From: an uncultured Porphyromonadaceae bacterium
GTDB taxonomy: Bacteria > Bacteroidota > Bacteroidia > Bacteroidales > Muribaculaceae
NCBI GenBank assembly: GCA_947178245.1
Contig: CAMWXO010000043.1
Span: 1-10,283, forward strand
Reading direction: 5' to 3'
DNA length: 10,283 nucleotides
Shown: positions 1 to 7,900 of the stretch, in pieces
How the letters are laid out: every line of letters begins with the position of its first letter
Position numbering within the stretch: position 1 is the first letter of the stretch
Program-made: the position numbers and the translations under genes
The notes under the pieces: generated by a model
Told to the model about the DNA's origin: nothing
The model's input: only the letters and a program-made list of their open reading frames with translations
Database searches by the model: none

Positions 1-627
1 CGAGGCGAGCGCCGCGAGCCGGGCGAGCGATATGGCTTCGGCATAATGGGCGTCGATGACGGCCGCCACTTGCTGCCCCCGGCGCGACTCGGCCGAGTCG
101 CTGAGCTTTGCGAAAGAAGACGACGCCAGCACCCGGTGGCCGCCCGACGTGGCGAGATGATGCAGCAGCTCGAGGAAATGGATGAAGCGGTGGAAGCCCG
201 ACTCCTCCTTCAGCAGCCTCTCGATACGCGAATAGGCCGTGAGGATGGTGTGCACGTCGAAGCAGACTCCGAGCCTCGCCTCTTCAAGCAGCGTCTTCAG
301 GGGCGCGAGCTGCGTGCGCGAGAGAAGCTGCCGGCTGAAGATGTCGCCGGCGAAGTGGAGCGTGATTTCATATATGTCGGAAGAGTTGCATTCATGCTGC
401 TCCCAGACGTGCTCCAGGTCAGGGCCCACGAGCACCAGGTCGAGCTCGCCGATCTCCTCTATGGAGTCGCCTACGATGCGGCGTGCGCCCCTGCCGCGCG
501 ACACGAAGTTGATCTCATACTCCTTGTGATGATGCAGCGGATAATCGAAGCATTGCTTGTTACGCTCGGTGATATAGAAGCAGTCCTTGTCGGAAAGCGG
601 GGTGATTTCGGTGATGACGTTGGGCAT
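1..627 (-). CDS. AraC-type transcriptional regulator, C-terminus cut by window edge
   Basis: Reading from the ATG at 625-627 toward position 1 gives 209 uninterrupted codons with no stop, so the gene continues beyond the left edge. The N-terminus (about residues 15-95) looks like the cupin sensing domain of AraC-family proteins: it has a His cluster in 'YPLHHHKEYEINFV' (29-42), then a glycine-rich strand and 'LVLVGPDLEHVW' (64-75). A helical linker follows (about 100-195). The end, 'YAEAISLARLAALAS' (195-209), is the start of the first DNA-binding helix-turn-helix; full-length relatives of about 290 residues would have roughly 80 more. It starts 22 nt after the SGNH hydrolase stop on the same strand, so it is probably the last or near-last gene of the PUL operon. 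By family it would bind a sugar-related ligand and activate the PUL promoters; this is inferred. No clear ribosome binding site is seen, as is usual in Bacteroidetes. Long open frames on the plus strand here are shadows of this gene. Confidence 0.85.
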   Translation of the reverse strand, partial: MPNVITEITPLSDKDCFYITERNKQCFDYPLHHHKEYEINFVSRGRGARRIVGDSIEEIGELDLVLVGPDLEHVWEQHECNSSDIYEITLHFAGDIFSRQLLSRTQLAPLKTLLEEARLGVCFDVHTILTAYSRIERLLKEESGFHRFIHFLELLHHLATSGGHRVLASSSFAKLSDSAESRRGQQVAAVIDAHYAEAISLARLAALAS

Positions 628-649
628 GGTTATGGATTTTTCAGTTATG

Positions 650-1456
650 TCAGAATGTGCAGGGAAGTGTCAGCAGTTGCCAATATAGGGTCTGCGCCAT
701 GCGTGAGTGGCCGGCGTCATTGGGGTGAAGGCGGTCTGTCTCGGGATTGTGGAAATAGCGGCCATGCTCATCGTGGAGCGGATAAAGGCCGCAGAGGGCG
801 TTGAGGTCGATGACGGGTACCGACCAGATACGACCCGCCTCCACCACCGCCTCGACGTATGCGTCAAGAAACTCGCCGCAACGGTTGGCGTAGTCTTCAG
901 GCACCTGCCAGTTCTTGTCGTTGGCATAGAATCCGGCGCGATGGATGGGCGTGAGGAGCACTATCTGCTTCTCGGGGAATGTGCGCTTGAGCGAATCGAG
1001 GGCTATGTTGATGCGTCCGCGATAGGTGTCGGCATCCATCGAGGGAATCCTGCGCAGGCGCGCTTCGGGGCGCTTCTCGTAGCCGTGACCGTAGACTGCG
1101 GTCTCCATCTTCTCGTCATACCACCGGCCGAGCGGAACTGCATTGTTGTAATCGTTGGTGCCTATGAAGATGAGGATGGCGTCGAAATCGTGGCCGTGCT
1201 CCTGCAGCAGTTGGTCGGTCTGGCGCGGTATGTCGTTCCATTCCCTGCCGCTTACGGCATAGACGTAGGGCGTGATTCCCAGCATTTTCTGAAGCTGACT
1301 CCAATATTTGTCGCCGCTCGCCTTGTTGCGTGGGTCGGTGATGGAATCGCCGAAATAAGCCACTGTTTTGTCTTGCCAGGGATGCGCGAGGGGCTGGCTG
1401 TGAGAGGCCAGGGCCGTAATTAACGCCACCACCAGTGCTGCTACGTATTTTTTCAT
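650..1456 (-). CDS. Secreted SGNH/GDSL-family hydrolase (putative carbohydrate esterase)
   Basis: The product is 268 residues with an N-terminal signal peptide (about 1-20, MKKYVAALVVALITALA...), so it is probably periplasmic or secreted. All SGNH blocks are visible: block I 'YFGDSIT' with nucleophile Ser38, a block II glycine at Gly70 ('VSGREW'), block III 'GTND' with Asn101, and block V 'DRLHPNDAGH' with Asp241 and His244. Catalytic residues are therefore intact. Enzymes of this fold hydrolyse esters, often acetyl groups on sugars. In a locus with a pectate lyase, deacetylation of pectin or its fragments is a reasonable role, but the sequence alone does not fix the substrate, and it lacks an obvious signature of a named esterase family such as CE12. 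It follows the exported protein at 1537-2502 after an 80-nt gap containing a hairpin, and lies 22 nt before the AraC-type regulator. Confidence 0.88.
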   Translation of the reverse strand: MKKYVAALVVALITALASHSQPLAHPWQDKTVAYFGDSITDPRNKASGDKYWSQLQKMLGITPYVYAVSGREWNDIPRQTDQLLQEHGHDFDAILIFIGTNDYNNAVPLGRWYDEKMETAVYGHGYEKRPEARLRRIPSMDADTYRGRINIALDSLKRTFPEKQIVLLTPIHRAGFYANDKNWQVPEDYANRCGEFLDAYVEAVVEAGRIWSVPVIDLNALCGLYPLHDEHGRYFHNPETDRLHPNDAGHSRMAQTLYWQLLTLPCTF

Positions 1457-1483
1457 GTCAGGATGAGGCTGTTATAGTATTAC

Positions 1484-1509
1484 GGGCGACTCCCGTCCAG
1501 GAGCCGCCC
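1484..1509 (-). terminator. GC-rich intergenic hairpin, possible attenuating or processing element
   Basis: The stem pairs GGGCG (1484-1488) with CGCCC (1505-1509) and CTCC (1490-1493) with GGAG (1500-1503), with one A/C mismatch and a 6-nt loop. It lies 27 nt beyond the stop of the exported-protein gene and upstream of the SGNH hydrolase. In the minus direction it is not followed by a clean U-run (GTAATACTATAAC), so it is a poor intrinsic terminator; partial attenuation or an mRNA-stabilizing 3' end are alternatives. Confidence 0.4.
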
Positions 1510-1536
1510 GGCTTAAAATTTTGCGATTGAATCGGA

Positions 1537-2502
1537 TTACTTGCGGATGAACTTCTTGCCGTTCTGGATGAGAAGACCCTTGGCGTCAGCGTTCACGCGC
1601 ATGCCCTGTGCGTTGTAGACGGGAGCGTTCTCGTCAAAAGCTGCCTCGATAGCGGATACAGAACCTGTATATTCGCCGGTGATAACGACAACTTTCTCAG
1701 TCTTGGCGCCTTCTTCGCCTACTTCACCCTTCACTGCCACGTTGGGAGCGGCACCGGCGGGATCGCTTTCAACGAATACGAAACCGCAGGTATTCATCTT
1801 CGAGCCGGTAGCGAATACGAGATAGTTTTCAGCCTCAGCGTAAACGGGGAATACGAGAGCGCCAGTGCCGTTGCCGGCGGTAGCAGCGTCGGGATTCTGG
1901 GTAGCGATGCGGATAGGCCAGTTGATGGCGTCAGCGCCGAGAGTATATTTCTCGAGTTCGGGCGATTCCATATCGAGGATACCGTATTCGCCTGCGGGAA
2001 GGCTGTATTTGATCTCGGAGATGGTGGGATAGTCAACGTTCTGAAGATCCATGCCGAGAGTGTAGGCCACGGGAGAAGGATCAGCACCTACGAGACCCAG
2101 GTAAGCGTAGAAGTTCTTGTTGGAAGAGATCTTGCTGGGCACGATCATCCAGCCGTCTTTCTTCACGTCGAGCTGATAGATGCAGCCGCCGGCCTGCGGG
2201 CCGCCGCTGAGTGTGCACTTGCCATTCTCCTTGCCACCGACACCGGGAACGAGAGCGATTTCCTGGCCGTTTACCACGAGGGTCTTCATGCCCTGGAAGT
2301 CAGGATTCTGCTTGGAAAGTTCACCTTGAGCGAAAGCCATATACATGGTTACGTTCTCTGTCTCTGCGAGTTTGAACATGTCACCACAAGCAGGTTTGTT
2401 GTCAAGACCGAGAGCTTCAGCATTGAGGAAGCCTACCTCGATCTGTGCATTTGCAGCTGTGGCCATAGCCACCACTGCGGCAGTAAGTAAAAGTTTCTTC
2501 AT
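1537..2502 (-). CDS. Exported protein of unknown function with type IX secretion-like C-terminal tail
   Basis: The protein has 321 residues. Residues 1-19 form a typical signal peptide ending ANA|Q with no lipobox cysteine. The mature part is acidic and strand-rich with four cysteines (39, 96, 107, 239), enough for two disulfides. I recognise no enzyme motif. The last 29 residues (293-321), containing 'VYNAQGMRV' and 'NGKKFIRK', resemble the C-terminal tails common on secreted Bacteroidales proteins, close to type A sorting domains of the type IX secretion system. That suggests surface display or release, if the organism has the system. It is separated by an 84-nt hairpin-containing gap from the small lipoprotein gene and by 80 nt from the SGNH hydrolase. 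It sits where SusE/SusF-like glycan-binding proteins are often encoded, so a pectin-binding role is possible but not shown. No good Bacteroidetes promoter was found directly upstream, so read-through from the susC promoter is likely. Confidence 0.8.
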   Translation of the reverse strand: MKKLLLTAAVVAMATAANAQIEVGFLNAEALGLDNKPACGDMFKLAETENVTMYMAFAQGELSKQNPDFQGMKTLVVNGQEIALVPGVGGKENGKCTLSGGPQAGGCIYQLDVKKDGWMIVPSKISSNKNFYAYLGLVGADPSPVAYTLGMDLQNVDYPTISEIKYSLPAGEYGILDMESPELEKYTLGADAINWPIRIATQNPDAATAGNGTGALVFPVYAEAENYLVFATGSKMNTCGFVFVESDPAGAAPNVAVKGEVGEEGAKTEKVVVITGEYTGSVSAIEAAFDENAPVYNAQGMRVNADAKGLLIQNGKKFIRK

Positions 2503-2551
2503 AATGAATTGATTAAAAAAATGTTGATTAAGAAATTTAATTGAGTTGATG

Positions 2552-2579
2552 CGGGAGCCGGCGGGAAAACCGACTCCCG
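2552..2579 (-). terminator. GC-rich intergenic hairpin downstream of the small lipoprotein gene
   Basis: CGGGAG (2552-2557) pairs with CTCCCG (2574-2579), then after one C/A mismatch CGG (2559-2561) pairs with CCG (2570-2572), leaving an 8-nt loop. It begins 7 nt after the stop of the lipoprotein gene in the minus direction. The sequence after it (GCATCAACTCAATTAAATTTC) is AT-rich but has no continuous U-tract. It could lower expression of the downstream genes relative to susCD or protect the 3' end of a processed susCD message. Confidence 0.45.
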
Positions 2580-2586
2580 TATAAAT

Positions 2587-3060
2587 TTATTGGCGTTTGC
2601 CATTGAAAGTGTAAAAATAGGTTCTATTCTTGATACCAACCTTCACATTCTTTTTAAAGCGAATCCATCCGCTCCAGTTGCTTTTGTTCACAGCGCCGCT
2701 GAATTGGGCATCTTTTTCTCCAAAGCCGTTGGACGCGCTACCGTTAGAGATTAAGTACCCTTCGCCGCCGGGTGTGATGTTAGCAGCTGAAGTGAGATCA
2801 ATATTCTGAGCCTCACATTTCACGTTTACGATGGTCACATAGTTATATTCTGATGGTGTCAGCTCCATAGTTCCGGGCTCTGTCTTCACATCTGGAGATC
2901 CGACTTCTTCGATAGTCCATTCGCCCACGTAGAGCCCTTTGGCATCTTCCTGCGGATGAACCACGGGACCGTGGTCGGGTATCTCGGCATTGTCGCGGCA
3001 TGCGGTTAGAGTGCACGCCATTACCACTGCCATAAACAGGGTCTTTATGATATTTTTCAT
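2587..3060 (-). CDS. Small surface lipoprotein of unknown function, possibly calycin-like
   Basis: The product has 157 residues. A lipoprotein signal is clear: a basic start, a hydrophobic stretch and the lipobox 'LTAC' with Cys21 as the lipidated residue. The mature part begins with a short polar linker (22-40) and then appears to be one small beta-rich domain ('GLYVGEWTIEEVG' at 42-54, 'NYVTIVNVKCEA' at 73-84, 'RTYFYTFNGKRQ' at the end). The strand pattern is reminiscent of small calycin/lipocalin-like lipoproteins of Bacteroidales; I hold that loosely. It starts 21 nt after the SusD stop, so it is almost certainly in the same transcript. The position directly after susD is where PULs usually encode surface glycan-binding proteins (SusE/SusF type), but this one is much shorter than those. 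A role in binding the glycan or stabilizing the SusCD complex is inference. Confidence 0.82.
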   Translation of the reverse strand: MKNIIKTLFMAVVMACTLTACRDNAEIPDHGPVVHPQEDAKGLYVGEWTIEEVGSPDVKTEPGTMELTPSEYNYVTIVNVKCEAQNIDLTSAANITPGGEGYLISNGSASNGFGEKDAQFSGAVNKSNWSGWIRFKKNVKVGIKNRTYFYTFNGKRQ

Positions 3061-3081
3061 CTTTCTATAGAATTTTGATAA

Positions 3082-4920
3082 TTAATAGCCGGGGTTCTGG
3101 CTGTCGCTATCCATTGAAGTGTTGTTGCTTATCTCGTCAAGAGGAATCGGGCGATACCATTTCACTTCACCCTTTGCGTTCGACATCTCAGCCACACTGC
3201 GGATGCTACGAGAGAAAGCGATATTGTATCTTACGAGCTGACGGGTGCGGCGCAGGTCATACCAACGGGTGCGCTCAGCATACATCTCGCGGGCATATTC
3301 GTCAAGGATGCAGTCGATCTTGGTGATGTCACCGAAACTGTAGGGAGTATCATATTCCACCATTGCCGGATAAGCTGCAAACGATGAGATGGGAGCCACT
3401 CCTGCACGATTGCGCACGGCGTTCAGTTTCTCAAGGGATTTCGTGTCGTCGCCGGCCATCATGTAGGCCTCGGCAGCCACGAGATACATCTCGCTGACGT
3501 GGAAGGCCACCACATTACGGTAGTCATTACCGCTTGTGGACTGAATAGACTGCGGGTCGTCGAACTTCTTAACGCACATGCCGTTGTAAGTACCCTGAGA
3601 ATACGCTTCGTAGCTCTGTGTGCTTTTCTTATAGCTGCCGTCGGTCTGGAAATTGTACTGCGTAACTCCGTCGGGATTAAGAATTATGGCATATGGATTG
3701 TTCCATCCGTAGGTATTGGTGGCAAACATCTTAGTCTGGCTCTTATGGGCATCCAGCCATGCTGTAACATCCTCTTCAGGCGTGTTCCAGACGAAGAATT
3801 TGGCTGCGATAGGCAATTTAGCCTGCCCTGCTGCGTCCACATTGTAGTAGGCATAATATCCCTGAGTGCCCCACTCGGCGATGCCGTCCTTGATCGGAGC
3901 ATTATACGCGAGGGTCATGAAAGTGCCGTCGAAACGGGTATCGCCTTTAGTGAAAAGCTTGAGAGCCTTAGTGGTATACATGTTTCTGCCGCCGCTCTTG
4001 TCGCCTTTCTGACCAGTGGAATTAACATTGCCGTAGAAAGCGCAGTAATTGTTCTGGAGGCTGTGGCCGCTGTTGTTCACGTCGCCGGGATAGCCGTCGC
4101 GGCGATACTGATTCGACCAGATCACCTCATCGTTACCCTCATGGAAGGGCGACCATTTGTCTTCAAAGCTCATGGTAAGTTGAGTTCCGTTGATAGCCTT
4201 CTCAGCCCACTGGGCGGCAAGATTGAAATAATCAGTCTTGTTTATGGTATAAGTACCTTTTTCGGCATCAGTCAAGGTAGTCTCGAGATCCCATCCGGCT
4301 GCGAGACAGATGCGGGCGCACAAGGCGGCCACAGCCTGCTTGCTCACCTCGCCGAAACGGTTTGTGGCCGGGAGCGTAGAGTTATTGTAAAGATCTGTCA
4401 GGTCTTCCACGAGTGCCGCATAGAGTTCATCGAGCGGCATCTTGGGATAGTCGCGGCTTGAATCCTCCACGTAGTGTGTCACGTAAGGAACAGAGCCGAA
4501 CTGCTGCGTCTGATAGTAGTAGCAGAAATCCCTGATGAAGCGGCCCTGATAGGCATTGTCAGAGCCTTCCCCGCTGAACTGGATCAGCGCGTTTGAAAGA
4601 TTGATGGAGTTGCAGTTGTTCTTATAGAAATTCGTGACAGTGCTATTGTCGGTGATGATGGAGAACATTGAGAATTCGCCGTCATCAGTGCCACGGGGCG
4701 ACGTATACAGGTCTGATGCAAGATCCTGCATATCGATGTTAAGCATATTGTCGCGGAGCGACTCGAATACGGCCGCACGCAGAGCATCGGGATGCTCCGA
4801 CAGGTATTTGTTTCCGTCTACGTTTGCGCTCGACTTGTTGTCTTTCTCAAGGAAGTCGCTGCAACCTACGAGGGGAAGCGCGAACAGACCGGCGAGAGCA
4901 ATATATTTATTGATTTTCAT
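3082..4920 (-). CDS. SusD/RagB-family glycan-binding outer membrane lipoprotein
   Basis: The protein has 612 residues, at the long end for SusD homologs. It begins with a lipoprotein signal and lipobox 'LVGC' (Cys20) followed by SDFLEKD, a typical SusD mature start. The C-terminal half contains the helical segment 'YLVAAEAYMMAGD...LNAVRNRAG' (479-508), then 'DEYAREMYAERTRWYDLRR' (542-560 approximately), and the family end 'RPIPLDEI...QNPGY' at 612. SusD proteins form a lid over the SusC barrel on the cell surface and hand oligosaccharides to it. The gene starts 18 nt after the SusC stop on the same strand, the usual pair arrangement. Given the divergent pectate lyase, the likely ligand is a pectin-derived oligosaccharide, but the binding residues of SusD proteins are not conserved enough to read this from the sequence. 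The plus-strand open frame at 3499-4461 is a shadow. Confidence 0.96.
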   Translation of the reverse strand: MKINKYIALAGLFALPLVGCSDFLEKDNKSSANVDGNKYLSEHPDALRAAVFESLRDNMLNIDMQDLASDLYTSPRGTDDGEFSMFSIITDNSTVTNFYKNNCNSINLSNALIQFSGEGSDNAYQGRFIRDFCYYYQTQQFGSVPYVTHYVEDSSRDYPKMPLDELYAALVEDLTDLYNNSTLPATNRFGEVSKQAVAALCARICLAAGWDLETTLTDAEKGTYTINKTDYFNLAAQWAEKAINGTQLTMSFEDKWSPFHEGNDEVIWSNQYRRDGYPGDVNNSGHSLQNNYCAFYGNVNSTGQKGDKSGGRNMYTTKALKLFTKGDTRFDGTFMTLAYNAPIKDGIAEWGTQGYYAYYNVDAAGQAKLPIAAKFFVWNTPEEDVTAWLDAHKSQTKMFATNTYGWNNPYAIILNPDGVTQYNFQTDGSYKKSTQSYEAYSQGTYNGMCVKKFDDPQSIQSTSGNDYRNVVAFHVSEMYLVAAEAYMMAGDDTKSLEKLNAVRNRAGVAPISSFAAYPAMVEYDTPYSFGDITKIDCILDEYAREMYAERTRWYDLRRTRQLVRYNIAFSRSIRSVAEMSNAKGEVKWYRPIPLDEISNNTSMDSDSQNPGY

Positions 4921-4938
4921 ATCTGTATACTGAAGAAG

Positions 4939-7900
4939 TTAGAACTTGATGCTTGCACCCACCTGATATGTGATAGTGCTCGGGCCGTCGTTCTTGCCCG
5001 CTGCGGCTGCCCATTCAGGATCGAAGCCCATATATTTGGTGAAGACAAACGGGTTAGTGATGTTCACATAGATGCGGGCATCCTTGCATCCGATATGCTT
5101 CAGCACATCTTTGTGGAATGTATAGCCGACAGTGATGTTTTTCACCTTCACGTAAGAAGCGTCAACCACCTGCTTTGCCTGGCTCCAGTTGCCCGAGGGA
5201 CTTGCAGTGCTTCCTGCACCGTTGCCGTTGCCTCCATGGAAATGAGGCCATGAGCCGTAATGGGTCTCTGTTTGATAAACAGGATTGATAAATGTGCCGT
5301 CCTCTCTCATGCCGTCGGCATTGATGAGAGTACCTGCGGGGATATAATAATCTACCATGATCTTCTCCCAACCGCGGTCGCCGATCTTGAAGAGGTCGCC
5401 TGCCATGAAAGGCGAGAAGGTCTTGCCGCCCTGACGAGAATAAAGCGAGAACGAGAAATCGATCATGCCGCCCTTCTTGGGAAGATTGTAAGAGAGATTG
5501 GAAGTGAAGCTTCCGGTCCATTTCGGCTCGCTGCTCATCAGCACACGGTCGTCGGTGTCTACCTGGCCGTCGCCGTTGACATCCCTCACTATGGGGCAAC
5601 CCTCATAAAGATCATAACACGAAAAGTAGTAATCGCATTCACGCACTGTTGAGCCGGGTACAAACCCATGTTCCTTAGCCACCTGATTGTCAGGAACAGT
5701 CATGTTCCTGTCAGATACTATGCCGTCCCACTGATAAGTATAGATGTTATTTACCGGATATCCTACGAAGAGGCCACCTGTTGCGCCGCTGGTGTTAACC
5801 TCATCCGAAACGCCGTTGATCTGCTTCACCTTGTTGCTGTTATGAGCGAATGTGAAAGTGGTCTGCCAGTTCCAGTCGCGTGTCTCGATATTGATTGTAT
5901 TGAGGCTTATCTCGATACCGGAGTTGCGAACCTTACCGATATTTGTCATCATCTTGCCGCCGCCTGCCTCGAGGGGAAGACCAACTTCATAGAGAAGTTC
6001 GCGGGAATTCTTGAGATACCAGTCGATAGTACCGGTGATACGGTTGCGGAGGAAACCGAAGTCCACACCTACGTTAAACTCGCGTGAAGTCTCCCATCCG
6101 AGGTCTTTATCGACGATGCCGCTTGCAGCGTAGCCGTAAGCGTAGGGGTAACCGTAGAAGGGATAATATTTCGGGCTGGTAAGTCCGACCATTGTCTGAT
6201 AAGCCTTCACACCGGTGTTGTTGCCGGTGATACCGTAGCTGAGACGCAGCTTGAGGTTGCTAAGTGTGTTGCGGTATCTTTCCATGAAGTCTTCTTCAGT
6301 GAGCACCCATGCGAGAGCAACCGAGGGGAATGATTTCCACTCATGGCCGGTAGCCAGCTTAGAGCTGCCGTCCCAACGCATCGTAGCCGTGATGAGGTAG
6401 CGGTTCTTGTAGCCGTAATTGGCACGAAGGGCGTAAGACATCATCGTGGTCTTGGAATAGCTTGAAGAAGAAGCTTTGTTGTCAGTGGTACCCGAGCCCA
6501 TATTCCACCAGTCTGTGTTTTCGAGCACGTCGGTTGCCACCCACTTGTAATTTTCGGTCACACCCTTCTCGGCTGAGATAAGGCCCATCGCGTTGAGGCT
6601 GTGGTCTTCGCCGAAAGTGCGGGTATAGTTGAGCAAGTTGTCCCAGATCCAGCCGATGGAGGTCTGATTGGTAACGGTTGCCGTAGAGGTGTCGAGATTT
6701 GCCTCAGCCCAAGTCTTGCCGGGAGTTGCGGGATTCTCATATCCGTTGAATACGCCGTCACGATAAGAAGAATATGAGGGAGCGAAAGTAGACTTGAAGC
6801 TAAGACCTTTGAGCAGGTCAAGTTTCAGGTAAGCGTTACCGAGAAGGCGATAGGTCATGCGGCTGTGGTAGGAGTTCTTGCGCAGCGCAAGGGGGCTCAC
6901 GGCGTCGGAGAACTGATAGTCGTCAGTACCGAGTTCCAGTTTATTGCCGGGATGAAGGATAATCTCACCCTCATCATTGTAAGGCTTCATGAAGGGGTTC
7001 ATATACCATGCGCGATTTACCGCATTGTCGTCAGCATAGCCATTGTCCATAATAGCACCATTCACATTGAAGCCGGCGCTGATCACCTTGTTGATGCGTA
7101 CGTCGAGTGAGCCCTTGAAGCTGAAAGTTGTTGATTTATCACCCTGATAGATACCCTTTTCGTTGTTTATGCCGACACCGAAGTTATAGGTAGTGCTCTT
7201 TGATCCGCCATTGACAGATACATAATGGTTCTGCTGTATTCCGTCCTGAAGCATCAGGTCGCGCCAGTTGTATGTTTCGCCATTAGCGAGCATCTCTTTC
7301 AGAAGATAGGGAGAAGAGGGGTCTTTTGAATCCTGCTTGAGAAGCGCCCAGTCAAAGCCGCCTGTTCCAGATTTGAAATATCCAAATACTGGCTGTGGAG
7401 AATAAACGGGAGTATACGCTTGCATCTCCGTGATAGGAGAAGCACACATCATCAGACGATAGTTGTAGAATTCCTGACCGTCCATGAAGTTGGGGAGGTG
7501 AGCCACCTTGGCAACGCCGAAATAGCCGTCGTAGCTGATCGAAGGAGCCTGCTCAAGTTTCACGCCGAGAGCGCCCTTTGTGGTGATGAGCACAACGCCG
7601 GCAGTGGCGCGCGAACCGTAGATGGCGGTAGAAGAAGCATCCTTGAGCACGTCGATACGCTCGATGTCACGCGGATTGAGGAAGTCGATATCGCTGGTGA
7701 TCACACCGTCTACAACGTAGACAGGCTTGGTGCTGGAGTTGATTGATGACTTACCGCGGATCTCCACCTCGATGCCGCCGTTGGTACGTCCGGTAGATTT
7801 GGTGATGTTCACACCGGGCACGGTACCCTGAAGGTTCTCGAGCACCGAAGCGGCACCCTTCGCGTTCAGTTTTTCAGTGCCGATGGTTGCGACCGAACCG

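Noticed and set aside
46..804. 252-codon plus-strand open frame at the left edge
   Set aside because: It lies antisense to the AraC-type gene and the end of the SGNH hydrolase gene, has no recognizable domain, and spans their gap. It is a GC-driven shadow.
707..1423. 238-codon plus-strand open frame
   Set aside because: It is fully antisense to the SGNH hydrolase, whose catalytic motifs are unmistakable.
2503..2551. TAAATTTC upstream of the exported-protein gene as a separate promoter
   Set aside because: It misses the final G of TAnnTTTG and no TTG lies about 20 nt upstream; transcription from the susC promoter is simpler.
3499..4461. 320-codon plus-strand open frame
   Set aside because: It is antisense to the SusD-like gene with no domain or promoter; the SusD family end and lipobox support the minus strand.
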